Assembly (NCBI GenBank): GCA_045637485.1
Contig: JAZTZK010000077.1
Span: forward strand, 1 to 17,107
Reading direction: 5' to 3'
Source of the DNA: UBA2862 sp045637485
GTDB lineage: Bacteria; Bacillota; Clostridia; Christensenellales; Aristaeellaceae
DNA length: 17,107 bases
The position numbers were made by a program, and so were the translations under genes. Under the pieces are notes generated by a model. The model was given only the letters and a program-made list of their open reading frames with translations, made no database searches and was not told where the DNA came from. Below are positions 6,195 through 13,565 of the stretch, one piece after another. Position 1 is the stretch's first letter; each line of letters opens with the position of its first letter.

Positions 6195-7618
6195 TGATGC
6201 TTCTGAAATGGAAGAGCCTCCGGTCGATTGAGCGCGAAAAGAACCGACGTCGGTATACTACAGCCTTCGTGCGGCTGCTTTACAGGCGGTCGGGCTTCAA
6301 CGCGCTGCCTATGATCGCCATCGGCTTCCTTGGGGTCATACTGCTCGGCAGCCTGCTGCTGACGTTGCCCGTCGCCTCCGCCACAGGCCGGAGAATCCCC
6401 TGGTTTGACGCGCTGTTCACGTCCACCTCCGCGGTTTGCGTGACCGGCCTGGTGGTGCGGGATACGGGAACCGCCTATTCCACGTTCGGTCATGTGGTGC
6501 TGATGCTGCTGATCGAGACGGGCGGCCTCGGCTTTATGACCATTGCCACGCTGCTGTTTCGCCTTATGGGGCGTGGCTTTACCATGCGCGACCGCATGAT
6601 CATGCGCGAATCGTTAAACCAGGACGACCTGGGCGGCGTGGTCGACCTCGTGTTGTGGGTGGCCCGCAGCACCTTCGCGGTACAGCTTACGGGCGCGGCG
6701 CTGTTCTCGATTCGCCTGATTCCGATGTACGGCGTTGCCAGGGGCCTGTTTTTTTCTGTATTCCACGCGATATCCGCCTTCTGCAACGCCGGCTTCGACC
6801 TCTTTGGCGGCGGCATGAGCCTGACCGGGTTTTCCGGCGACGCGCTGATGAACCTGACGGCGATCGCGCTGGTGGTCGTGGGCGGCATCGGCTTCACCAC
6901 CGTGCATGACATCATCGACAAGAGGCGCTTCAAAGGGCTGCGATTGAATTCCAAGCTGGTGCTGGTGAGCTATGGGGCGCTGCTGATGACGGGTTTTGTG
7001 ATCGTGCTGGCCTTTGAATGGAGCAATCCCGATACGCTGGGCCCGTTGAATCCGGGTCAAAAGCTGCTCGCGGCGCTGTTCCAGTCGGTCACCCTGCGCA
7101 CGGCGGGCTTCAACACCATCGACCAGGCCGCCCTGCGGGACAGCACCAAGCTGATCGGGGGCCTGCTGATGCTCGTCGGCTGCGCGCCGGCCTCCACCGG
7201 CGGCGGCATCAAGGTGACCACCTTCGCGCTGATCGTGCTGACCGTGCGCATGGTGGCCCAGGGCGGGAACAGCATCGTGGTGTTCAAGCGCAGGATAGAC
7301 CAGGCGATGATCCAGCGGGCGGTCGCCATCGCCTTTATCGCGATGGCCGTGGCCTTTGTGGACATCTGCGCGCTGTCGCTGCTGCAGCCGGGGTACGCCC
7401 TGCTGGACATCTACTATGAATGCATCTCCGCCGTGGGCACGGTGGGCATCTCCTCCATCGGGACGGCGAACCTTCGGCCGATGGCCCGCCTGCTGATCAT
7501 CATCACCATGTATACCGGGCGCATCGGCCCCCTGACCATGGCGCTGCTGTTTACAAAGCGGCAGTCGCGCGCCCGCGAGCTGGTCCAGTACCCGGAGGAC
7601 CGGGTGATGCTCGGCTGA
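6194..7618 (+). CDS. ktrB: Potassium uptake transporter, membrane subunit (KtrB/TrkH)
   Basis: The protein has 474 residues, in the KtrB size range. The TrkH/KtrB fold contains four M1-P-M2 repeats whose P-loop glycines form the K+ filter. All four P-loops can be seen: TSAVCVTGLVV (about residues 77-87), SAFCNAGFDLFG, TLRTAGFNTI and SAVGTVGISS. The N-terminus is a basic cytosolic extension of about 35 residues before the first hydrophobic segment. A glycine-rich APASTGGGIK motif precedes the last third, as in KtrB. The channel allows K+ entry, probably with Na+ or H+ dependence, and is gated by the cytosolic RCK ring. The ATG at 6194 overlaps the kinase stop by one base; a second ATG follows directly at 6197. 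The reading frame also extends upstream to 6077, but this lies inside the kinase gene and has no family similarity. Confidence 0.93.
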   Translation: MMLLKWKSLRSIEREKNRRRYTTAFVRLLYRRSGFNALPMIAIGFLGVILLGSLLLTLPVASATGRRIPWFDALFTSTSAVCVTGLVVRDTGTAYSTFGHVVLMLLIETGGLGFMTIATLLFRLMGRGFTMRDRMIMRESLNQDDLGGVVDLVLWVARSTFAVQLTGAALFSIRLIPMYGVARGLFFSVFHAISAFCNAGFDLFGGGMSLTGFSGDALMNLTAIALVVVGGIGFTTVHDIIDKRRFKGLRLNSKLVLVSYGALLMTGFVIVLAFEWSNPDTLGPLNPGQKLLAALFQSVTLRTAGFNTIDQAALRDSTKLIGGLLMLVGCAPASTGGGIKVTTFALIVLTVRMVAQGGNSIVVFKRRIDQAMIQRAVAIAFIAMAVAFVDICALSLLQPGYALLDIYYECISAVGTVGISSIGTANLRPMARLLIIITMYTGRIGPLTMALLFTKRQSRARELVQYPEDRVMLG

Positions 7619-7652
7619 CGCGGAGGACTATCTGCCATTGGAGGAACGTAAA

Positions 7653-8312
7653 ATGAGCAATAATAAGAAGCAAAAGCAGTACATCGTCGTGGGCCTCGGG
7701 CGCTTTGGCAGGGCGATTGCCGAGACGCTGTGCCGGGACGGCGCGGAGGTGCTCGGCGTGGATAGCCGCATGGACCTGGTGGAGCGCATGCGGGACGAGC
7801 TGACCCAGACCATTCAGATGGATGCCATGGACAGGGACGCCCTGGAGACGCTGGGCGTTCAGGACTTTGACATCGTATTTGTGACGATGGGCTCGGACAT
7901 CCGGGCCAGCGGCACCATCGTGCTGCTGCTGAAGGAGCTCGGCGCGCGCCGCGTCATCGCCAAGGCCCACGATGAATTTCACGGAAGGATGCTGGAAAAG
8001 CTGGGTGCGGACCAGGTTTTGTTTCCGGAGCGTGATATGGGGCGGCGCGTGGCGCATAGCCTTATATCGGGCAATGTCATCGAGTTAATGGAGCTGTCCA
8101 CCCAGTATTCCATGGCCGAGATTCACCCAAAACCAGAGTGGATTGACAAGACGTTGAAGGAGCTGGCCATGCGAAGCAGCATGGATATCAATGTGGTGGC
8201 CATACGCAATGGCGACGCAGTCAACGCCATGCCACAGCCGCAGACCCGGATCAGCGAGGGCGACGTGATGCTGGTGGTCATCAGAGAGGATGCGCTGAAG
8301 GAGATGCGGTAG
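7653..8312 (+). CDS. ktrA: Potassium transporter regulatory subunit (KtrA/TrkA, RCK)
   Basis: The protein has 219 residues, typical of KtrA (one RCK_N plus one RCK_C). The Rossmann motif GLGRFG is at residues 14-19, and an acidic residue ends the second strand (Asp37), as expected for NAD(H)/ATP-type ligand binding. The C-terminal third, with ISEGDVMLVVIRE at its end, fits the RCK_C (TrkA_C) domain. The protein should form an octameric cytosolic ring that gates KtrB in response to ATP/ADP or nucleotides. The ATG at 7653 is chosen because GGAGG (7640-7644) lies 8 bases upstream; the TTG at 7638 overlaps that site and is not the start. The gene follows ktrB by 34 bases, in one operon. Confidence 0.92.
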   Translation: MSNNKKQKQYIVVGLGRFGRAIAETLCRDGAEVLGVDSRMDLVERMRDELTQTIQMDAMDRDALETLGVQDFDIVFVTMGSDIRASGTIVLLLKELGARRVIAKAHDEFHGRMLEKLGADQVLFPERDMGRRVAHSLISGNVIELMELSTQYSMAEIHPKPEWIDKTLKELAMRSSMDINVVAIRNGDAVNAMPQPQTRISEGDVMLVVIREDALKEMR

Positions 8313-8351
8313 CGCATTCGCGCTCGCTCGACGGAGAAGGAGGTAGGTTCC

Positions 8352-9002
8352 ATGAGCTGTATATGCGAGCGCGAAAGCGTGGGCTGCCTGTATGTCGACG
8401 GCAGCCTGTTCGAAGAAGGTGCGCGCGACGGCGGCGCCCTTGCATCCGACATTCCCGGTGTCGAGGTCTATCCTTTCCATTGCGCGAACGTACGCGACCT
8501 CTGGGACCGGCTACAGAGCGCGGTGCATGACCTTCGTGGCGAATGGGGCGCAGCCGCGGCGATAGCCGTCGGCACGGGTTGCGCCCCGGTGCTTGCGCTG
8601 GCTTGCCAGCTGCCGCTGGAGAAGCTGGTGCTGATCGACCCTGCCGCGCCTGTCCGGCCGTCCCGGCTGTCGCGCGGAAAGGGGCATGCAGCCGACGACG
8701 GGAGGCGCAAAAGGGCGCTTCGACGGTTCGCCGCCTTTGCCCGAAGAAACCTGCCGCTGTGCGTGAGCGATATGCTGATCGTCGGCCATGGCGACGAAAG
8801 CGGCGAGGATGCCATGCGGCGCGCCTATGGAAACCCGGTCAATTGCCGGGTCAATCGACTGGATATCCGGGGCAAAAGCGATAAAGATTTGTATATAATT
8901 CGTGAATTTGCGGTGAAAGAAGCCATATCGCGCTTTTTACATCCCATAGATTCATCAAAACCGCTTGCGGAAAATCCGGAAATGTGTATAATATACGGGT
9001 AA
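8352..9002 (+). CDS. Degenerate alpha/beta-hydrolase-fold protein, unknown function
   Basis: The protein has 216 residues. The middle segment IAVGTGCAPVLALA followed by KLVLIDPAAP matches the strand-elbow-helix and next strand of alpha/beta hydrolases, where the usual elbow is G-x-S-x-G. Here it reads Gly74-Thr-Gly76-Cys-Ala, so the nucleophile position is glycine. A later SDMLIVGHGDE segment matches the strand-acid region, but no catalytic-type histidine is evident near the C-terminus. The N-terminus is cysteine-containing (MSCICERESVGC) with no signal peptide. A good ribosome binding site (AGGAGG before the ATG) and a 39-base gap from ktrA indicate cotranscription. It is probably a non-catalytic member or one using a different chemistry. 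The last 40 codons are noticeably more AT-rich and contain the promoter of the next gene. The fold assignment is moderate; function unknown. Confidence 0.7.
   Translation: MSCICERESVGCLYVDGSLFEEGARDGGALASDIPGVEVYPFHCANVRDLWDRLQSAVHDLRGEWGAAAAIAVGTGCAPVLALACQLPLEKLVLIDPAAPVRPSRLSRGKGHAADDGRRKRALRRFAAFARRNLPLCVSDMLIVGHGDESGEDAMRRAYGNPVNCRVNRLDIRGKSDKDLYIIREFAVKEAISRFLHPIDSSKPLAENPEMCIIYG
8965..8992 (+). promoter_or_regulatory. Sigma-A promoter inside the 3' end of the preceding gene
   Basis: TTGCGG (8965-8970) and TATAAT (8987-8992) with a 16-base spacer end 10 bases before the stop codon of the hydrolase-like gene. Transcription would start near 8999, about 50 bases before the lipoprotein ATG, giving the foldase gene independent expression. 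Confidence 0.7.
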
Positions 9003-9047
9003 GTTTATTTTTGGGTGATACTGCCCTGGATTGAGAGGAAGATTGTT

Positions 9048-10460
9048 ATGAGACACGCGCTTGTGCGACTGACCGGCCTTCTGATTGTACTGATGCTTGT
9101 GCTTACCGGCTGCAACCTGATCGGCGTGGATCCGATCATGAAGCTGGACGAGGACTTTGCCAAGCTGGCAAAGCGCTATTCCGGCGTGGTCGCCAGTTAT
9201 GATGGCGGCGAAGTGACACAGGCCGACGTGATGGCCAGCTTCAGCAACATGTACAACAGCTACAGCCAGATGTACAGCATGTTCGGTTACAGCGTGCCTG
9301 CCGACGTGATCACCACCGTTGAGAATTCAGTGGCGGAGGAGGCCGTCCAGAACGCGGCCATCGCCAGGCAGATGGAGGCGCGCGGCCTGAAGCTGGATGA
9401 CGATAAGCTGGCAGAGCTGCAGGCAGAGGCCGACGAGCAGTATAAGACCTATTACGACAGCTTCTATGCCAACGTCACCGAAAAGAAGGACGACGTGCAC
9501 GCGAAGCAGACCGATTACAACATGGCCGTCAACGGCTTCACGAAGGACGCGCTGTACGCCATCGAGCTGGCCAAGGCCAACCGGGAGCTGGTGGAGCAGA
9601 ATGTGCGCGATGAGATTTCCAAACTCAGCGACGAGGAGCTGCAGACCGCCTACGAAGCCAAGCTGAAGGAGGACGAGGACAAGTATTCCGCCTCCGCCGG
9701 CAGCTTTGAGTCCGACATGTCCTCCGGGGACGAGGTCATTACCTGGGTCCCCGAGGGCTACCGCACCGTCAAGCACATCCTGGTCATTCCGGAGGATGAT
9801 GTGCTGAACGCATACAAGGATGCCCGCACGGCCTATGAGGATGCCCAGAGCGAGCTCGACGACCTCAACGACGAGCTGGAAGAGCTGAGCCACGATCATG
9901 GCGACGAAGCCGAGGAGGAGGAAGCGCCCCATCGCACCGCAGAGGAGATCCAGGCGGATATCGACGCGGCGAAGGGCAAGCTGGAGACCCTGAAGGCCGC
10001 CATGGACAAGGCGGCGGAGGATTGCCTGGCCGCCGTGAAGACCAAGACCGATGAAATCTATGCCAAGCTGGAGGCTGGCGAGGACTTCGCCGCGCTGATC
10101 GAAGCCTATGGCGAGGATCCCGGCATGCAAAACGAGCCCACCAAGACCGTCGGTTACTATGTCTGCGCCGGTTCCACCAACTGGGACAAGAACTTCACCG
10201 AAGGCGCGATGGCCCTGGAAAAGGTCGGCGACGTCACCCAGACGCCCGTCGTCGGCAACAGCGGCGTACACATCATTCGCTATGAAACCGACGTCAAGTC
10301 CGGTCCGGTCGCCCTCGAAGAGATCCGTGACGCCCTGTACGAGAAGACCCTCGAAGAGGCGAAGGCCGATCACTTTACCAGCGAGCTGAACAGCTGGGTA
10401 GAGGCTTTGAATCCCCAGTACCACATGGAGGCCTACAACCTCACCGGAGAGGATCAATAA
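9048..10460 (+). CDS. PrsA-like peptidyl-prolyl isomerase lipoprotein with inserted coiled-coil hairpin
   Basis: The precursor has 470 residues. The N-terminus is a lipoprotein signal peptide ending in the lipobox LTGC (Cys22), so the mature protein is anchored on the outer face of the membrane. Residues about 45-230 are a helical SurA/PrsA-type chaperone region (YDGGEVTQADVMASF start). The parvulin (PpiC) domain begins at the strand containing Lys242-His243 (KHILVIP) and resumes at about residue 337 (YAKLEAGEDFAALIEAYGED), ending with GVHIIRYE (His408). Between these, about residues 250-335, lies an inserted helical hairpin with an acidic, His-containing tip (HDHGDEAEEEE, from residue 282). 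Such proteins help secreted proteins fold. The ATG at 9048 is chosen because GAGGAAG lies just upstream and it gives a perfect signal peptide; the frame from 9015 would spoil it. A terminator follows. Confidence 0.9.
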   Translation: MRHALVRLTGLLIVLMLVLTGCNLIGVDPIMKLDEDFAKLAKRYSGVVASYDGGEVTQADVMASFSNMYNSYSQMYSMFGYSVPADVITTVENSVAEEAVQNAAIARQMEARGLKLDDDKLAELQAEADEQYKTYYDSFYANVTEKKDDVHAKQTDYNMAVNGFTKDALYAIELAKANRELVEQNVRDEISKLSDEELQTAYEAKLKEDEDKYSASAGSFESDMSSGDEVITWVPEGYRTVKHILVIPEDDVLNAYKDARTAYEDAQSELDDLNDELEELSHDHGDEAEEEEAPHRTAEEIQADIDAAKGKLETLKAAMDKAAEDCLAAVKTKTDEIYAKLEAGEDFAALIEAYGEDPGMQNEPTKTVGYYVCAGSTNWDKNFTEGAMALEKVGDVTQTPVVGNSGVHIIRYETDVKSGPVALEEIRDALYEKTLEEAKADHFTSELNSWVEALNPQYHMEAYNLTGEDQ

Positions 10461-10473
10461 CGGTTTCCCATGG

Positions 10474-10501
10474 AAAAAAGCAGCCCTCGGGCTGCTTTTT
10501 T
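10474..10501. terminator. Bidirectional Rho-independent terminator
   Basis: AAAAAA (10474-10479), GCAGCC, loop CTCG, GGCTGC and TTTTTT (10496-10501) form a symmetric hairpin with an A-tract on one side and a T-tract on the other. It can end the foldase transcript on the plus strand and the small redox gene transcript on the minus strand, whose stop is 16 bases away. Confidence 0.93.
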
Positions 10502-10516
10502 CCTGTGCGAGCGGCT

Positions 10517-10714
10517 TCACTTCTCCTTGTAATACAGCATGCAGTGACAGTAGCCTTCAAATTCCGGGTCGGCGATCTGGTTTCTGAATTCAAGGCACAT
10601 GCATTTGTTTTCCGGTGTTCTCGACAACCGGCACGGACAGAAGCCGCCGGTCTGCTTCAGACCCTCCTGGATACGGCGAACGATCGCCTGGTCCTCGTTG
10701 TAACGAAGCTTCAT
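10517..10714 (-). CDS. Small ferredoxin-thioredoxin reductase catalytic-like protein
   Basis: The product has 65 residues with the three cysteine motifs of the ferredoxin-thioredoxin reductase catalytic (beta) chain: CPC (26-28), CMC (38-40) and CHC (56-58). In the plant-type enzyme these ligate a 4Fe-4S cluster next to an active-site disulfide that passes electrons from ferredoxin to thioredoxin. The spacings differ from plants and cyanobacteria (9 and 15 intervening residues instead of 16 and 8), as in short stand-alone clostridial versions. No variable (alpha) chain or thioredoxin gene is adjacent, so the partner is unknown. An AGGAGG ribosome binding site (10724-10729 on the complementary strand) lies 9 bases before the ATG. 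No clear minus-strand promoter was found; the ATTATA core at 10778-10783 could be shared with the divergent gene. Confidence 0.85.
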   Translation of the reverse strand: MKLRYNEDQAIVRRIQEGLKQTGGFCPCRLSRTPENKCMCLEFRNQIADPEFEGYCHCMLYYKEK

Positions 10715-10754
10715 GGCAATTGACCTCCTTTAATCTCTTCTATGCGATGCGGCT

Positions 10755-10783
10755 TTGACTTTTACCTGCCTCCGGTTTATAAT
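10755..10783 (+). promoter_or_regulatory. Sigma-A promoter of the amidohydrolase gene
   Basis: TTGACT (10755-10760) and TATAAT (10778-10783) with a 17-base spacer are close to consensus. This rules out translation starting at the TTG at 10755, which is part of the -35 box. Confidence 0.82.
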
Positions 10784-10841
10784 GGGATCTGTGGGCCGGA
10801 GCGGCTGTGCGCCGTTCGGAGAACGAGGGGTGACGGAAGGC

Positions 10842-11766
10842 ATGCTTGGGGATTGCCACATTCACATGGTCCTGGACGGCGTATATTACAGGGACGCCAT
10901 CGACGCCCACAGGGGGCGCGTGCGTGACGACCTGATACGTTCCAGGCTGACCGACTACGCCCGCGCGGGCATACGATATCTCCGCGACGGCGGCGACGCC
11001 TTTGGCGTCTGTCAGCGGGCCAGGGCGCTCGCGCCGGAGTACGGGATAGAGTACCGAATTCCCTGTTTTCCGATCTGCCTGAAGGGGCGCTACGGCAGCT
11101 TCATCGGCCCGACGTTTGAGACGATGGCCGATTACCGGACCCTGGTGTCCGAGGTGGACAGAGCCGGGGGAGACTTCATCAAGATCATGATCTCCGGCCT
11201 GATGGACTTTGATCGCTACGGCGTCGTCACCAGCGTCCGGCTGTCGGCCAGGCAGATCCGTGAGATGATCGATATCGCCCACGGCGAGGGCTTCTCGGTG
11301 ATGGCCGATGCCAACGGCGCTGAGACGATCCGCGCGGCCCTGGAGGCGGGCGTGGACAGCATCGAGCACGGCGCCTATATGGACGCGGACACCGTGCGCG
11401 CCATGGCCCGGAGCGGTGCGATATGGGTGCCTACGCTGTCCACCGTGGGCAACCTGATCGGAAACGGCAGGTATCCCGACCCGGTGCTCCGGCGCATACT
11501 GGACGGACAGCTTGGCAATATCGCGGAATGCGCGCGGCAGGGGGGGCGCCATCGCCCTCGGCAGCGACGCGGGCGCCTACCGCGTGTTCCATGCCCGGGC
11601 CGTGAAGGACGAGCACGCATGGCTCCGGCGTGCGCTGGGCGCTGAGACCGAAGCCATACTCACCGCCGGTGAAGCGAAGGTTCGCCGCCGGTTCAGGCGC
11701 GATTGCCGGGCGCCTTTGACCGTGCATTCCCGGGCTCAGGCGGCTACTGCACCTGCGCGGCATTGA
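10842..11766 (+). pseudogene. Amidohydrolase-family protein, frameshifted in a G7 tract
   Basis: The frame from ATG 10842 (AGGGGTGA at 10827-10834 upstream) encodes a metal-dependent amidohydrolase of the imidazolonepropionase/prolidase-like group. It shows the first metal motif HIH (in LGDCHIHMVLDG), FIKIMISGLMDF with the candidate bridging lysine, and AGVDSIEHGAYMD. At about 11540-11546 a run of seven G moves the frame, giving a short arginine-rich tail and a stop at 11643-11645. Reading on in the frame shifted by +1 restores AIALGSDAG, containing the expected metal-binding aspartate, and continues to a stop at 11764-11766. One extra G is therefore the simplest explanation. In addition the usual histidine of the HANG motif is aspartate (MADANGAE). 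The lesion could be a true mutation, a phase-variable tract or a sequencing error. The restored end overlaps the neighbouring convergent gene. Confidence 0.72.
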
Positions 11767-13450
11767 CGGCGCTGTAATACGCCTCCAGCTTAGGCCTCGC
11801 CCGCAGGTAACAGGACTCGAGGCGCGCGTCGAAATGCTTGCCCATGCCATCCATGATGATGGCGTGGGCCTGGTCAAAGGGCATGCTCTCCTTGTAGACG
11901 CGCTTGCTGACCAGTGCGTCGTACACGTCCGCAATGGCCATGATCCGCGCTTCGATCGGAATTTCTTCACCCTTCAGGCCTTCGGGATAGCCTGAGCCAT
12001 CCCAGCGCTCGTGGTGGAAGTGGGCCACGTTTTCGGCGATGCGCCTGAAATCCGCGTCGTCGGTGTCCTTCAGGATCTCGTGGACGATGCGCGCGCCTTC
12101 GGCGGCATGGGCCTTCATCTTTTCGAATTCCTCCGGGGTGAAGCGCCCCGGCTTGCGCAGCACGGCGTCGTCTACGGCGATCTTGCCGAGGTCGTGCATC
12201 GGCGCGGCCTTGATCAGGTCCTGGCAGAAATCGTCGGTAAGCGCAAAGGCTCCGTCTGCCTGGAGCTCGGCGGTGAGCAGGCGCACGCCTTCGCTGGTGC
12301 GCCGGATGTGGCCGCCGGTGGAATTGTCCCGACTTTCGACCATGGTTGCCATGCTCAATATCAGGTTGTCGTGCATCGCGACGATGTGGGCCGTCTTCTC
12401 GTCCACCTCGCGCTTCAGCTCGTCGTTGAAGTTGGCCAGCAGGTTGATGTATTGCCGGTCCGGGGTATCGTCGGTGATGAAGAGCTGGTAGCCGCGCGCA
12501 CGGTGTCCGTCAAACAGGTAGCCAACCTGAATCTGGTAGATGCGGTTGTTTCGCTCCAGCAGCGTCGTGTTATCGGCTTCATTGCTTCGAAATGCCTCGA
12601 GCCAGGCCAGGAGCGTATCCTTCATTGCGGGAACCCTGGCCAGCGGCCTGTCGACGGTCAGCTCGTTCAGCTCCGGCAGCACAGCCTTTGCCGTGGCGTT
12701 GCTGCACAGGTAGTTGAGCTTGAAGTCCACGGATACAAAGCCGGTGTCGCCGTTCTGCACCAGCGAATCGATGGCCATATCCGTGAAGTCGTACAGGCTT
12801 ATCCTGTCCACGATGATCAGGTAGACCGCCATGGCCAGCGTGAAGGAAAGGGGAATCAGCTCGATCCCCCTGAACAGCCTGCGCACACCGAAGAAGCTGA
12901 CGATCGACAGTATCACAGGCAGGAAGAGCAGGCAAATCAGCTTTCGAGAGACCTGTTTTTTGCGCATATAGCTGTAGACCATCGCGCCGATGCTCGCCAG
13001 GAAGCAGGCGAAGATCATGATGTAGTATACAAGGTGTACCGGGCCGTACACCTTGGTGAAGACCAGGGAGTCCTCCGTTCGCCGGAAGACTACGGATCGG
13101 TAGATCAGGCCGCTTGTACCGTTATACAGCTGGCATAAGAACAGGGCCGTGTTGACCGCCAGCAGCCCGACGGTTATCCACCGTGGCAGCCTGATGTGGC
13201 AAAGGCTGAATACGGTGAACATGATGATCGGCAACAGATAACAGCCACTGATGTAGGTCAGCACGTTGGCCAGCAGCGCCTCCTCGAGGGTCTGGGACCT
13301 GCTGAACAGGAAGTAGCCAAGGTTAACGACGGGCGCCAGCACAAAAACCAGCGTGATGTGCACATCGAAGTGCTTGTGCCACATGCACACATAGACGAGC
13401 ATGAGTACCAGGGATATGATAAGCATTATATCGTAATACAGTGTCAACAT
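11744..13450 (-). CDS. Membrane HD-GYP domain protein (predicted c-di-GMP phosphodiesterase)
   Basis: The protein has 568 residues. Seven hydrophobic segments fill residues about 4-220, resembling the 7TM sensor region found before histidine kinases and cyclases. A PAS-like region follows (about 225-345, with DTGFVSVDFKLNYLCSN), then a short helical linker. The C-terminal HD-GYP domain has SRDNSTGGHIRRTSE, the HD pair His419-Asp420 in MHDLGKIAVDD, HFHHERWDGSGYPEG with Gly487-Tyr-Pro489, and ADVYDALVSKRVYKE. HD-GYP enzymes are binuclear metal phosphodiesterases that degrade cyclic di-GMP (some act on cGAMP). All visible metal-ligand positions are kept, so it is probably active. The start is supported by GGGAGGGAGAA directly before the ATG and by a promoter. 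No terminator is seen at its 3' end, which overlaps the amidohydrolase remnant by 23 bases. Confidence 0.93.
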   Translation of the reverse strand: MLTLYYDIMLIISLVLMLVYVCMWHKHFDVHITLVFVLAPVVNLGYFLFSRSQTLEEALLANVLTYISGCYLLPIIMFTVFSLCHIRLPRWITVGLLAVNTALFLCQLYNGTSGLIYRSVVFRRTEDSLVFTKVYGPVHLVYYIMIFACFLASIGAMVYSYMRKKQVSRKLICLLFLPVILSIVSFFGVRRLFRGIELIPLSFTLAMAVYLIIVDRISLYDFTDMAIDSLVQNGDTGFVSVDFKLNYLCSNATAKAVLPELNELTVDRPLARVPAMKDTLLAWLEAFRSNEADNTTLLERNNRIYQIQVGYLFDGHRARGYQLFITDDTPDRQYINLLANFNDELKREVDEKTAHIVAMHDNLILSMATMVESRDNSTGGHIRRTSEGVRLLTAELQADGAFALTDDFCQDLIKAAPMHDLGKIAVDDAVLRKPGRFTPEEFEKMKAHAAEGARIVHEILKDTDDADFRRIAENVAHFHHERWDGSGYPEGLKGEEIPIEARIMAIADVYDALVSKRVYKESMPFDQAHAIIMDGMGKHFDARLESCYLRARPKLEAYYSAVNAAQVQ

Positions 13451-13470
13451 TTCTCCCTCCCTATGGCCCT

Positions 13471-13499
13471 ATTCTATCATATTATGCCGACGTGGGCAA
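13471..13499 (-). promoter_or_regulatory. Sigma-A promoter of the HD-GYP gene
   Basis: On the minus strand TTGCCC (13499-13494) and TAGAAT (13476-13471) are 17 bases apart with TGA just before the -10 box. The start of transcription would be about 15 bases before the ATG at 13450, giving a very short leader carrying the ribosome binding site. Confidence 0.65.
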
Positions 13500-13536
13500 C
13501 CGGCTTTTTCAATAACGCGCAGGTGTAGTTTTATTG

Positions 13537-13565
13537 TGGACAAGAGGCTTATTCTGTGATAGAAT
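13537..13565 (+). promoter_or_regulatory. Sigma-A promoter of the DUF218 gene
   Basis: TGGACA (13537-13542) and TAGAAT (13560-13565) are 17 bases apart, with TGA before the -10. The extended -10 sequence TGATAGAAT is the same as in the divergent HD-GYP promoter, and the -35 boxes lie back to back. Confidence 0.65.

Noticed and set aside
9327..10520. A 397-codon open frame on the minus strand
   Set aside because: It is antisense to the parvulin lipoprotein; its Leu/Val/Gly-rich product simply mirrors the plus-strand Glu/Asp/Lys-rich codons, and it crosses the bidirectional terminator.
10778..10783. Minus-strand promoter for the small redox gene sharing the TATAAT core
   Set aside because: A TATAAA-like -10 exists on the minus strand but no acceptable -35 at the right distance was found, so it was not listed as a feature.
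10740..11552. A 270-codon open frame on the minus strand
   Set aside because: It is antisense to the amidohydrolase, whose plus-strand motifs are recognisable; no ribosome binding site or promoter supports the minus-strand frame.
12011..13138. A 375-codon open frame on the plus strand
   Set aside because: It is antisense to the HD-GYP gene, which has complete domain motifs, a promoter and a ribosome binding site.
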